From an uncultured Lachnospiraceae bacterium (lineage in GTDB: Bacteria > Bacillota > Clostridia > Lachnospirales > Lachnospiraceae), in contig CAKRWX010000063.1 of the NCBI GenBank assembly GCA_934418055.1, positions 1-10,355 on the forward strand: a DNA stretch of 10,355 nt, written 5' to 3'. The notes below the pieces were generated by a model. The model was not told the DNA's origin, made no database searches, and saw only the letters and a program-made list of their open reading frames with translations. Position numbers and translations under genes: made by a program. Below are positions 1 through 7,130 of this stretch, piece by piece. Position 1 is the first letter of the stretch; the number at the start of each line of letters is the position of its first letter.

Positions 1-417
1 CTTAAAATACTCGTCCACCAGACGGCCTTCTTCCTCTGTCAGCTCCTCGTGACGGGAAATCACCCGCAGCCCATTGGCTTTCAGGGCCGGAATCAGGGAA
101 CGGTTGTAGGTGGAATACTGCATCTCTACCAGACGATGGGTCTTCTCCCCGATCTTCTCCAGCTGCTCTGACGGCTTCATGCCGGAAAGATCTGGTTTGG
201 TGTATCCTGCATTCACCATGTCTTTTAAGGAAGCTACACGGACCATGAAAAATTCATCCAGATTGGACGCCGTGATGCTTAAAAATTTTAGCCGTTCAAA
301 CAAAGGGAGACTTTTATCTCTGGCTTCTTCCAGAATACGATAATCAAAGTCCAGCCAGCTCAGTTCCCGGTTTCCATAATTTTCCGGTTTCTTATAACGA
401 GATTCACTATCTGCCAT
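1..417 (-). CDS. ppk1: Polyphosphate kinase 1, N-terminal part (cut by window edge)
   Basis: The first 139 codons of polyphosphate kinase 1 run off the left edge. The family makes inorganic polyphosphate reversibly from the ATP gamma-phosphate. The visible part is the helical N-terminal domain: NRELSWLDFDYRILEEA (residues 16-32) and the SNLDEFFMVRVASLK stretch (51-65) are hallmarks of Ppk1. N52 in the SNLDEF motif matches the conserved Asn known to contact ATP in E. coli Ppk. The catalytic histidines lie beyond the window and cannot be checked. The ATG is only 3 nt after the stop of the upstream ppx-like gene, and its ribosome binding site (AAAGGAGA, inside the end of that gene) is well spaced, so the two are probably co-transcribed and translationally coupled. 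Ppk2 is excluded by these motifs. The family call is firm; whether the gene is intact is unknown. Confidence 0.93.
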   Translation of the reverse strand, partial: MADSESRYKKPENYGNRELSWLDFDYRILEEARDKSLPLFERLKFLSITASNLDEFFMVRVASLKDMVNAGYTKPDLSGMKPSEQLEKIGEKTHRLVEMQYSTYNRSLIPALKANGLRVISRHEELTEEEGRLVDEYFK

Positions 418-420
418 GAA

Positions 421-1929
421 TTACACTCTCCTTTTCTGCCTGATCTCCGGGCGGATTCCAAACATTTCCTCAAAAAAGTCCGCCTTATCTTCTACTGCCA
501 TGGTCTCCAGGGCCAGATTGCCTGCGTAGGAAGTCGCAATGATCAGCTTATTGCCTTTTACCTGCAGTTTGCCATCCTCCAGCCGTGCGTGATGGCTCCG
601 GTCCATGGCATTGGCCAGCCGCAGCATAGCCGTCAGCTTACCTGCCAGAATACTTCCTTCTCCGTACTGGAAGGTGTCCAGATTACACCGAACCACATCC
701 GCCACAATCTCCCGCTCCGCATGGGACAGACCGATGATCTCCGTGGCCATGATGATGTTGTAGGCGCAGTCGCTGGAATCACGGAGACTGATGAATTTGC
801 CGCAGTCATGAAGAATGGAGGCAATCTGAAGCAGCAGCCGCTCTCTGGTTCCCAATCCATGGAATTTCTTCATGGCATCAAAAATCTGAAGAGCATAATT
901 CTCGATCAGCTGGCCGTGGCTGGTGTTGCAGCGGTAGCGCTTTGCCATATTTCTGGATGCGGATAAAATATCATCGTCAAAATTGTGGGTAAATTTCAAA
1001 TATTTCTGTTTTTCTGCATAATCGGCTGCAATTCCATCGCACATACGGATTCCCGGAATCCACAGCATCTCTGCCCCGGTCATTTCCAGGATCTGCTTGT
1101 AAATGATGGCGCTTGGAATCAGCAGATGGGCGTACTCCTGATTGACGCCGAACCGTTCTTCAATCTGGTCTACCGGCATCTGAATCAGTTTCTCATAAAA
1201 CTTCTGGAAATCTGCCGCGCTGATTCGGTCCACCCGTTTTCCAGCCACCTCGTCTCTGGCCAGATACAGGATGCTCTCACCGATGCCGATGAGATTTTTG
1301 ATGTCCCGGTCTTTCAGATACATCTTTTTGAAGGCATACAGCTCATTATCTACCATATCCTCAAAAATACCCCGGACCGTCTGACGGTCGGACCAGACGC
1401 CTGCCAATGTCTCCCGCAGTCTCAAGATACCCTGCTGGATGTTCTGGGTAGAAACCAGGCTGTCCTTATCAAACAGAGAGATCTGAAGACTTCCAAAACT
1501 GACATCCGCAATAGCGGTTCCCTTCTGGATGATCTTCTGGAACTCTGTCTCCTTCATGGCGATGGCCTTGTAGCCTAAAAAACGCTGCTCTGAGTTGCTG
1601 ATCACCTGTACCTGGATGCCGGTGCGGACACGGATCTGCTCCAGAATGATCTGGCTGTTCTTCGCCTCACGCATAGCGCTGGTGGCGTAAGCCCGGTAGT
1701 CCTCCACCTGATAGGTTTTCATCACCTGTGCAAATTCTTCCAGCACCTGGCACATCTCGTCTACCAGGTGATAACTGATTTTTCCTGTGTGATAGGTGTC
1801 CCTGCCAAGAGAGATCACGTGACGCAGATGGTCGATCTCCCGTAACTCATTTCTGGATGTGGTCTCGTAGATCCCCATTTCCAGCTCAAAGGACCCCACG
1901 TCGATTGCCGCAAATAAATGCGCTGCCAT
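421..1929 (-). CDS. ppx: Ppx/GppA phosphatase family protein with C-terminal HD domain (exopolyphosphatase-like)
   Basis: This 502-residue protein has the architecture of the large exopolyphosphatases: an ASKHA-fold Ppx/GppA domain (about 5-310) and an HD domain (about 325-480). The family removes phosphate from the ends of polyphosphate or hydrolyses pppGpp. Visible signatures are AIDVGS (8-13), YATSAMREAKN (81-91), SNSEQRFLGYKA (111-122) and ILHDCGKF (372-379, with H374-D375). LRLANAMDRSH (436-446) is also typical of Ppx HD domains. Both phosphate loops deviate: the first reads DVGSFELE instead of the usual D-x-G-S-N-S-x-R, and the second reads DVSFGSLQ (142-149) instead of D-x-G-G-G-S-x-E. 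The usual His after the HD helix is Asn (VRCN, 413-416). The ATG is preceded by GGAGGGG at 5-nt spacing. Its position directly before ppk1 supports a role in polyphosphate turnover. The family is sure; catalytic activity is less so. Confidence 0.88.
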   Translation of the reverse strand: MAAHLFAAIDVGSFELEMGIYETTSRNELREIDHLRHVISLGRDTYHTGKISYHLVDEMCQVLEEFAQVMKTYQVEDYRAYATSAMREAKNSQIILEQIRVRTGIQVQVISNSEQRFLGYKAIAMKETEFQKIIQKGTAIADVSFGSLQISLFDKDSLVSTQNIQQGILRLRETLAGVWSDRQTVRGIFEDMVDNELYAFKKMYLKDRDIKNLIGIGESILYLARDEVAGKRVDRISAADFQKFYEKLIQMPVDQIEERFGVNQEYAHLLIPSAIIYKQILEMTGAEMLWIPGIRMCDGIAADYAEKQKYLKFTHNFDDDILSASRNMAKRYRCNTSHGQLIENYALQIFDAMKKFHGLGTRERLLLQIASILHDCGKFISLRDSSDCAYNIIMATEIIGLSHAEREIVADVVRCNLDTFQYGEGSILAGKLTAMLRLANAMDRSHHARLEDGKLQVKGNKLIIATSYAGNLALETMAVEDKADFFEEMFGIRPEIRQKRRV

Positions 1930-2054
1930 TTCTACCCCTCCATTCTCAACGATATACTTCCAATGTTTTTCCCACTCCTGCTCTGCGGCGGATTTTCCAG
2001 AAATACATCTGGGTGATTATTTCCATCACCGTTCATGCATTGCACAAACGGCTG
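1930..2054 (-). other. Intergenic gap between DUF815 gene and ppx, with a small hairpin
   Basis: The 125-nt gap holds a 6-bp inverted repeat (GGTGAT at 2012-2017, ATCACC at 2025-2030) with a 7-nt loop. No T-run follows it on the minus strand, so it is not a convincing intrinsic terminator. A 34-codon reading frame (ATG at 2036, TAG at 1932-1934) ends 2 nt before the ppx start, but it has no ribosome binding site and I do not call it a gene. No clear promoter is seen. The gap may allow read-through from the DUF815 gene. Confidence 0.4.
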
Positions 2055-3356
2055 CTATTCTTCTTCCCGTGTTCCTAATAAATGATTGATAAACTGGGTT
2101 GCGGTACGTCCAGACAATCCACCGTGCTGCAGCTCCCACTTGTTGGCCTCTAATAGAAGCTCGTCCTCCGGAATGGTCACGTGATACCGTTCCGCCAAAA
2201 CCTTGACGATATTCTGGAACTCTCTCTTATCCGGCGCGCCGAAATAGATGGTCACACCAAAACGTGCCACTAAGGATAATTTCTCCTGAACCGTATCATT
2301 TACATGAAGCTCATCATCCAGCTCCCGCTTGTCGCTGAATTTCTCGCGGATTAAGTGACGGCGGTTGGAGGTGGCGTAGATCAGCACATTTTTCGGTCTC
2401 CGGCCCAGTCCGCCCTCGATGATGGCTTTCAGATATTTGTACTCCAGCTCACTCTCCTCAAAGGAAAGGTCGTCCATGTAAATGATGAACTTGTAGTTGC
2501 GGTCCTGCACCTGCTCCAGAACGGAAGACAGGGCATGGAACTGATGCTTATAGACTTCTACAATACGCAGTCCCTGGCCATAATATGCATTTAAAATACC
2601 CTTGATACTGGAAGATTTACCAGTTCCCGCATCACCAAACAGCAGCACGTTATTCGCCGCCTTGCCCTGGATAAAGGCTTCGGTATTTTCAATCAGTTTC
2701 TTCTTCTGTAATTCATAACCTACGATATCGTCCAGATAAACGTGTTCCACGTTGACGATCGGCTCGATCTGGGCCTCATGGCCGTCTTCCCGGATGCGAA
2801 ACGCTTTATTTAAGCCAAATTTGCCCACGCCAAACTCCCGGTAGAACTGGGTCACATCTTTCTGGAACTCCTCCACCGTTTTCGCTCCAGCCAGTGTCAC
2901 TGCCAGCTCGATGATCCGGTCGCGGACTCTCTTATTAAATACACGGCTGCCATCGTCCACTGGAACGTAGGAAGCCAGCTCGCTCCACACCGGTGCGCCG
3001 CCAGTCAGTGCGTCCAGTTCCCGGATGTCGCAGGCAAACAGATCCATAAATACCTGAAAATCCTGTCTTGCCATATGGGATAAAGTTCCGCCCATGTCGC
3101 CGCGGATCTCGCAGGAGGTGCTGTAAGCGTTCTCGTGATTGGCAAGGCAGAAGGATAAAAAGCAGTGCCATAAATTGCCCTCAAATCCGTAGTCTGCCGC
3201 CAGCTCTAACAGTTCATTGGCACAGGCGTAAGCCTCTTCCTGGCACTCGGCTCCGATGATCTCGCCCTCTTTTCCGCTGGAAAGCAGGTCTACCATGCGG
3301 TCAAATAAATTCTGATAGCGGAAGCCGCGGTATACGATAAATGGTGTTCGGTTCAT
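2055..3356 (-). CDS. DUF815 family AAA+ ATPase
   Basis: A 433-residue protein with a poorly conserved N-terminal half and a C-terminal AAA+ module typical of DUF815 proteins. The Walker A motif is GDAGTGKS (241-248, K247) and the Walker B motif is FIIYMDDLSF (290-299, D295-D296). A sensor 1-like Asn sits in IYATSNRRHLIRE (N331), and a sensor 2-like Arg in GLSGRTA (R417). The family hydrolyses ATP by homology, but its partner and job are not established; it resembles DnaA-type or clamp-loader-like ATPases. No signal peptide or membrane segment is visible, so it should be cytoplasmic. The ATG has a good GAGGAGA site 7 nt upstream. It lies between pheA and ppx-ppk1 on the same strand, so it may be co-expressed with the polyphosphate genes; that link is inference. 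All motifs look intact. Confidence 0.87.
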   Translation of the reverse strand: MNRTPFIVYRGFRYQNLFDRMVDLLSSGKEGEIIGAECQEEAYACANELLELAADYGFEGNLWHCFLSFCLANHENAYSTSCEIRGDMGGTLSHMARQDFQVFMDLFACDIRELDALTGGAPVWSELASYVPVDDGSRVFNKRVRDRIIELAVTLAGAKTVEEFQKDVTQFYREFGVGKFGLNKAFRIREDGHEAQIEPIVNVEHVYLDDIVGYELQKKKLIENTEAFIQGKAANNVLLFGDAGTGKSSSIKGILNAYYGQGLRIVEVYKHQFHALSSVLEQVQDRNYKFIIYMDDLSFEESELEYKYLKAIIEGGLGRRPKNVLIYATSNRRHLIREKFSDKRELDDELHVNDTVQEKLSLVARFGVTIYFGAPDKREFQNIVKVLAERYHVTIPEDELLLEANKWELQHGGLSGRTATQFINHLLGTREEE

Positions 3357-3402
3357 AATTTGTCTCCTCTTTTTTATGTAAACTTCTAGTCCATGTTTTC
3401 TT

Positions 3403-3440
3403 ACTGTCAGCGCAGCAAGTGCGCAGACCTGCTGAGCAGT
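3403..3440 (-). other. Hairpin between pheA and the DUF815 gene
   Basis: ACTGTCAGC (3403-3411) pairs with GCTGAGCAGT (3431-3440) as a 9-bp stem with one bulged G. It sits directly after the pheA stop codon. On the minus strand it is followed by an A-rich stretch and not by a T-run, so it is not a standard intrinsic terminator. It could stabilise the 3' end of the pheA message, be a processing site, or cause partial termination. The rest of the 94-nt gap contains only the ribosome binding site of the DUF815 gene; I see no clear promoter. Confidence 0.4.
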
Positions 3441-3450
3441 TACTAAACTT

Positions 3451-4578
3451 TTAATAGTTACCCAGAATCCGCATATTCGCCGCTTCCTCTGACACGCTCT
3501 TCAATGCGTTCTGAATGGACGAATCGCTTAAATTTCCCTCAATGTCCACGAAGAACCGGTACTCCCAGTTTCTTCCCAGGATCGGCCGGGACTCGATCAT
3601 CATCATATTGACCCCATTGTAAATGAAGTTGCCCAGCATATTGTAAAGGGAACCGCTCTTGTGAGGCAATTCAAAGCAGATGCTGACTTTGGAAGCGTCC
3701 TTCCGGTAGATCTGCTCCTTTGCCAGGATCAGGAAGCGGGTGGTGTTGTTCTTGTTATGGTTGATGGAAGAAGCCAGCACCTTCAAGCCGTATAATTTAC
3801 CAGCCGTCTCACTGGCAACTGCCGCCTGGTGGATGTCCTGGTCCTCAATGATCTTTTTCGCTGCCACTGCCGTGTTCTCCACGCTGATCTGCTGCCACTC
3901 TTTTCTTGCATTGAGATACTGGGAACTCTGCATCAGGGCCTGTGGGTGGGAATACACCCGCTCAATGTCTTCCAAATTAGCCTCTGGAAGCCCCAGCAGC
4001 GCATGATTGACCGTCACACAGGTCTCCGCCACGATCACATTGTGGTGTTTGATCAGCAGATCGTAGTTGTCCACCACCGCTCCGGCGGAAGAGTTCTCGA
4101 TTGGGATCACCGCGTAATCGGCTTTGCCGCTCTCCACGTCGTTCATGGCGTCCTCCCATGTCTTCACATGGTAAGCGTCCACGTCATCACCAAAATACTG
4201 CATGGTAGCCGCGTGGCTGTACGCGCCTTCAACTCCCTGGTAAACCACCCTGATATGGTCTTTTTTCAGGGAATCTACCATGGTAAATCCCGTCTCGATC
4301 TTCTTTCCGTGTTCCTCGATGATCTGATACTGTAACCGGCGGCTGATGGTCATCAGCTGGGTAAATAACTCCTCTGCAGCCCGCGCGTTAAATTCATTTC
4401 CCGCCATGGCCCGGACGGACGCCAGTTTCTGCTGTTCCCGCTCCTTATCAAACACGGCTTTTCCCGTCTTGATCTTATCTGCGGCCACTTGTCCACATAG
4501 ATCCAGCCGCTCCTCCAATAAATCCACAAACTGCTTGTCGATCTGATCCAGTTTTCCACGTATCTCCTGTAAATCCAC
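3451..4578 (-). CDS. pheA: Bifunctional chorismate mutase/prephenate dehydratase (P-protein)
   Basis: This cytoplasmic enzyme converts chorismate to prephenate and then to phenylpyruvate, committing carbon to phenylalanine. Three domains appear in order: an AroQ-type chorismate mutase (1-85; LQEIRGKLDQIDKQFVDLL near the start), a prephenate dehydratase (about 109-286; VIPIENSSAGAV at 157-168 and NNTTRFLIL at 277-285, with the catalytic-region T280-R281-F282), and a C-terminal ACT domain (about 298-375). In the ACT domain GSLYNML (309-315) and ESRP (329-332) match the motifs that bind phenylalanine in related enzymes, so feedback inhibition is expected. The length of 375 aa is normal. The start is GTG (4576-4578), directly abutting the plsC TAA; GAGAGGG lies 7 nt upstream inside plsC, so translation is probably coupled. 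No attenuator or T-box precedes it, as expected for an internal operon gene. Confidence 0.95.
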   Translation of the reverse strand: MDLQEIRGKLDQIDKQFVDLLEERLDLCGQVAADKIKTGKAVFDKEREQQKLASVRAMAGNEFNARAAEELFTQLMTISRRLQYQIIEEHGKKIETGFTMVDSLKKDHIRVVYQGVEGAYSHAATMQYFGDDVDAYHVKTWEDAMNDVESGKADYAVIPIENSSAGAVVDNYDLLIKHHNVIVAETCVTVNHALLGLPEANLEDIERVYSHPQALMQSSQYLNARKEWQQISVENTAVAAKKIIEDQDIHQAAVASETAGKLYGLKVLASSINHNKNNTTRFLILAKEQIYRKDASKVSICFELPHKSGSLYNMLGNFIYNGVNMMMIESRPILGRNWEYRFFVDIEGNLSDSSIQNALKSVSEEAANMRILGNY

Positions 4579-5328
4579 TTATTTGCCCTCTCTTGCCTGT
4601 TTTTCTTTCTGTAACATCTCCAGAATCCGGTCTCTGGTGTACGCTCCCGCGAATTTCCGCTGCTCCGGCTCCAGTTCCTTTACGATAAATGGAGTGCCGA
4701 ACTCAATGGTCACGTTAGAGGAGTGCATTTTCGGAAAATGCGCCTCGAATACCTCTGCCGTTCCGGTAATAGCCACCGGCACTACGGGACAGCCGGATTT
4801 CTCCGCAATCTTTAAACTTCCCTCTTTAAATGGAAGCAGATCCATCAGATCCTCATTCTGGTTTCTGGTTCCCTCTGGGAAGATCCAGACGGAAATGCCG
4901 CCTTTTACCTGGGCGATGCCCTCTAAAATGGTCTTTAAGCCTTCCTTCATGTCGGTGCGGTTTAAAAACAGGCAGTGGACATTTTTCATCCAGTTGCTGA
5001 GGAGAGGCCATTTCTCCATCTCCTTCTTGGCCACAAAGCCCATCAGCGTCGGCACCGTCACATAGCCGGTGAGAATGTCAAAATAACTTCGGTGGTTTCC
5101 CACGTAGAGAACCGCCTTGTCCTTGGGAATGTTCTCAATTCCTTTCACGGTAATATGTACCCCCGCCATTTTCAAGATCACACGGAAGATCCACTGAACG
5201 ATATGCAGGCTCTGCCAGTCCCGCTTCTCCGGATTCTTCTTCCCCAGATAAGACTCCCAGGCAAGCACCGGGATACTGAATACAAGAAACAGAATGACCG
5301 TTGCCGCCACCAATATAAATTTTAACAT
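4579..5328 (-). CDS. plsC: 1-acyl-sn-glycerol-3-phosphate acyltransferase (PlsC/LPLAT family)
   Basis: The family transfers a second acyl chain to lysophosphatidic acid to make phosphatidic acid, at the inner face of the membrane. The 249-residue sequence starts with a hydrophobic anchor (about 3-24). The acyltransferase signatures follow in order: the catalytic NHRSYFD (N78-H79 to D84, the HX4D motif), FLNRTD (121-126, block II), FPEGTRN (150-156, block III) and CPVVPVAITGT (180-190, block IV). All are intact and the length is typical. AAAGGAGA lies upstream of the ATG at normal spacing. It is followed without a gap by pheA and preceded at 68 nt by the CmpB-family gene. A cardiolipin synthase-like gene lies two genes upstream, which suits a phospholipid role. 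Substrate choice cannot be read from the sequence, and other lysophospholipid acyltransferases share these motifs. Confidence 0.92.
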   Translation of the reverse strand: MLKFILVAATVILFLVFSIPVLAWESYLGKKNPEKRDWQSLHIVQWIFRVILKMAGVHITVKGIENIPKDKAVLYVGNHRSYFDILTGYVTVPTLMGFVAKKEMEKWPLLSNWMKNVHCLFLNRTDMKEGLKTILEGIAQVKGGISVWIFPEGTRNQNEDLMDLLPFKEGSLKIAEKSGCPVVPVAITGTAEVFEAHFPKMHSSNVTIEFGTPFIVKELEPEQRKFAGAYTRDRILEMLQKEKQAREGK

Positions 5329-5376
5329 GACGCTTTTCTCCTTTAATCCGTTAATTACTCTCCATTTTAGTATAAC

Positions 5377-5406
5377 GGCGGCATAAATACAACCCTTTAC
5401 GCCGCC
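5377..5406 (-). other. GC-rich inverted repeat at the CmpB gene stop, with a -10-like box beyond it
   Basis: GGCGGC (5377-5382) and GCCGCC (5401-5406) form a 6-bp GC-only stem around an 18-nt loop that includes the stop codon of the CmpB-family gene. No T-run follows on the minus strand; instead a -10-like TATACT lies at 5374-5369 before plsC. I find no -35 at usual spacing, so this is at best a weak promoter. Either feature could tune plsC-pheA expression, but neither is strong. Confidence 0.25.
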
Positions 5407-5849
5407 TTCTTTCGGGTAATCCGCTCAAAAATCAGCCCCGTTCCGAACCACAGAGGCGCAAAATCCAGGCGGATCAGGCCGTTGATATTGCTGTGGAGTC
5501 CTGTGTAGTCCCAGGGGCAGATGCCATGGGCTTTTAAGATGCTTCCGAAGAGATATTCGCCCATAAAGATCAACACCGTATACAAGGCCCCATGGCGGAT
5601 CACCCCGTCCATCCAGTCAAGTCTCTGACCGCCCAGCCACCAGTCCACCAACCGGCTGATCTCCGGAAGCACTGCCCCCATGCCGTAGATGGGAAACATC
5701 AGAAGGGAAGTTTTCGCCATCAGCCGCCAGTCGTGGATCATCACCGATTCCATGGAGGTAAATAATACCTCCAGGCACCAGCCTGCGATGCCGCATTTGC
5801 AAAAATTGTAGGTAAATTGTTCGATCTTACGCTGTATTGTTTTGTTCAT
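5397..5849 (-). CDS. CmpB-type putative ABC transporter permease (small membrane protein)
   Basis: A 150-residue integral membrane protein that I place in the CmpB-like family usually labelled 'putative ABC transporter type IV'. The family hallmark is the late block CPWDYTGLHSNINGLIRLDF (111-130) followed by APLWFGTGLIFERI. Hydrophobic stretches near 13-32, 44-64, 84-106 and 129-142 suggest about four membrane helices. Despite the label, no ATPase partner is present nearby and no transport substrate can be inferred; the true function of the family is unclear. Start choice is uncertain: the ATG has no obvious Shine-Dalgarno site, and the next in-frame Met (residue 33) would remove the conserved N-terminal GWCLEV region. 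It sits 43 nt after the cls-like gene and 68 nt before plsC, so it may be co-transcribed with lipid genes. Confidence 0.72.
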   Translation of the reverse strand: MNKTIQRKIEQFTYNFCKCGIAGWCLEVLFTSMESVMIHDWRLMAKTSLLMFPIYGMGAVLPEISRLVDWWLGGQRLDWMDGVIRHGALYTVLIFMGEYLFGSILKAHGICPWDYTGLHSNINGLIRLDFAPLWFGTGLIFERITRKKAA

Positions 5850-5892
5850 GGTGTTAGTATGGATCTCTGGGGGAATTCTATGCGCGGCTGGT

Positions 5893-7047
5893 TCACAAAA
5901 GCGGGGATAACAACCTGGAAAATCCTTGTTTTACCCGGATATTCCATCCCCGCTTCTGATACTCCTCCCATGTGATTTCCCGGCAATTTTGCAGGTCTTT
6001 CTGGAAAATATTCTCCAGTTTTTTTACTGCTTCTGCATCATAAATCACAGCGTTGATCTCGTAATTCAGTCGGAAACTGCGGATGTCCATGTTGGCAGTC
6101 CCACAGCTTGCCACAGTTCCATCCACTAAAACTTCCTTGGCGTGGAGGAAGCCATTTTCATAGAGAAAACACCTGGCTCCAGCCTTTAAGATCTGACCCA
6201 TGTAGTACCAGGTGCCCCAATAGACGAAAGGGTGGTCGGGCTTGCATGGAATCATCAGACGCACGTCGATGCCGGATGCAGCTGCTGTCTGAAGGGCTGT
6301 GAGGATGGGACGGTCGGGGACAAAATACGGGGTCTGGATGTAGATGTGGCACCGGGCGGAACGGAAGAGGCGGAGGTAGGCGTTGCGAATCCCATAGCGG
6401 TGGGCGTCAGGGCCGCTGGCAATGATCTTCACCGGATGAAACTTTATGGGCTTATTCCCTTCCAGATTATCTTCTACACTTTTTCCAAGGTTAGCCGTGT
6501 ACATTTTCACTGTCTTTCCAAGATGTCTTTTACCCAGTGCAAACGCCCCTCGCATATGAAATGTCCGCCACTGCCAGGCATGCACTCTGCCTTCCATCTT
6601 CCAATCCCGGACAAACCATTTTTCAAGTTCTCTTACCACACTCCCTCTGATCTTCAGATGCGTATCCCTCCAATGCCCAAATTTCACATCTCTGGAAATA
6701 TACTCTTTTCCAATATTAAATCCGCCCAGGTAACCAATTTTCCCATCGATCACTACGATCTTCCGATGATTCCGGTAATTTAATTTTGAACGGAAGGCAC
6801 GGACGGCAATTCCATGGTTTCGTAAATACCTCCATACTTTCGGTGGCATCCGGTAACAGCCCATGCTGTCATACAGGATCCGCACCCGGACTCCCGCGGC
6901 GGCTTTTTGCTCCAGGATCGGGATCATGGAATGGAAAACTTCATCATTTTTGATAATGTAATACTGGATATGGATATAGCGCCTGGCTTTCGCCATCTCC
7001 GCCCTCAGATCCGCGAATTTCTGATGACCATCTGTAAAAATTACCAC
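5893..7047 (-). CDS. cls: Cardiolipin synthase-like phospholipase D family protein, no N-terminal membrane anchor
   Basis: The family condenses two phosphatidylglycerol molecules into cardiolipin and glycerol at the membrane. Both catalytic HKD motifs are intact: NHRKIVVIDG (H94, K96, D101) and LHAKEVLVDG (H302, K304, D309). Flanking Cls signatures such as FGHWRDTHLKIRG, QTPYFVPD and TANMDIRSF are also present. Typical Cls proteins are about 480-510 aa with two N-terminal membrane helices; this one (384 aa) starts at the VIFTDGHQKF segment and lacks them, as do some shorter paralogues. The start is uncertain. An in-frame ATG at 7063-7065 (390 aa) has no ribosome site and lies next to the terminator hairpin. 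The GTG at 7045-7047 is preceded by GGGGGGTGAT (7063-7054), close to the full anti-SD match, 6 nt away, so I prefer GTG. A basic stretch between the two HKD halves (about 155-200) looks longer than usual. Confidence 0.85.
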   Translation of the reverse strand: MVIFTDGHQKFADLRAEMAKARRYIHIQYYIIKNDEVFHSMIPILEQKAAAGVRVRILYDSMGCYRMPPKVWRYLRNHGIAVRAFRSKLNYRNHRKIVVIDGKIGYLGGFNIGKEYISRDVKFGHWRDTHLKIRGSVVRELEKWFVRDWKMEGRVHAWQWRTFHMRGAFALGKRHLGKTVKMYTANLGKSVEDNLEGNKPIKFHPVKIIASGPDAHRYGIRNAYLRLFRSARCHIYIQTPYFVPDRPILTALQTAAASGIDVRLMIPCKPDHPFVYWGTWYYMGQILKAGARCFLYENGFLHAKEVLVDGTVASCGTANMDIRSFRLNYEINAVIYDAEAVKKLENIFQKDLQNCREITWEEYQKRGWNIRVKQGFSRLLSPLL

Positions 7048-7066
7048 CGGATTATCACCCCCCATA

Positions 7067-7111
7067 CAAACGAAAAAAATCCAGACACATTCGTCTGGAT
7101 TTTATCGTTTG
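7067..7111. terminator. Bidirectional intrinsic terminator after the pilin-like gene
   Basis: A long hairpin: AAAATCCAGAC (7076-7086) pairs perfectly with GTCTGGATTTT (7093-7103) around a 6-nt loop. The outer arms CAAACGA (7067-7073) and TCGTTTG (7105-7111) extend the pairing with one mismatch and one bulge. On the minus strand the stem is followed by a run of seven T (complement of 7073-7079), so it should end DUF4250-pilin transcripts. The plus strand also has a short T-run. The outer arm abuts the ATG alternative of cls at 7063-7065. Confidence 0.88.
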
Positions 7112-7130
7112 CATATTTCTATTATTTATT

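Noticed and set aside
985..1578. 197-codon plus-strand frame inside ppx
   Set aside because: It is antisense to a well-supported Ppx/GppA gene, shows no family motif and has no ribosome binding site; a shadow frame.
1932..2036. 34-codon minus-strand frame ending 2 nt before ppx
   Set aside because: It has a tidy position like a leader peptide but no ribosome site, no regulatory codon run and no family match. Likely chance.
3829..4335. 168-codon plus-strand frame inside pheA
   Set aside because: Antisense to the intact prephenate dehydratase domain, without a ribosome site or motif.
5369..5397. Promoter for plsC from TATACT (5374-5369)
   Set aside because: The -10 box is good, but TTGTAT lies only 12 nt away and nothing fits at 16-18 nt.
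6232..6783. 183-codon plus-strand frame inside the cls gene
   Set aside because: Antisense to the two HKD halves; its translation is low-complexity and shows no domain. A shadow of the coding bias.
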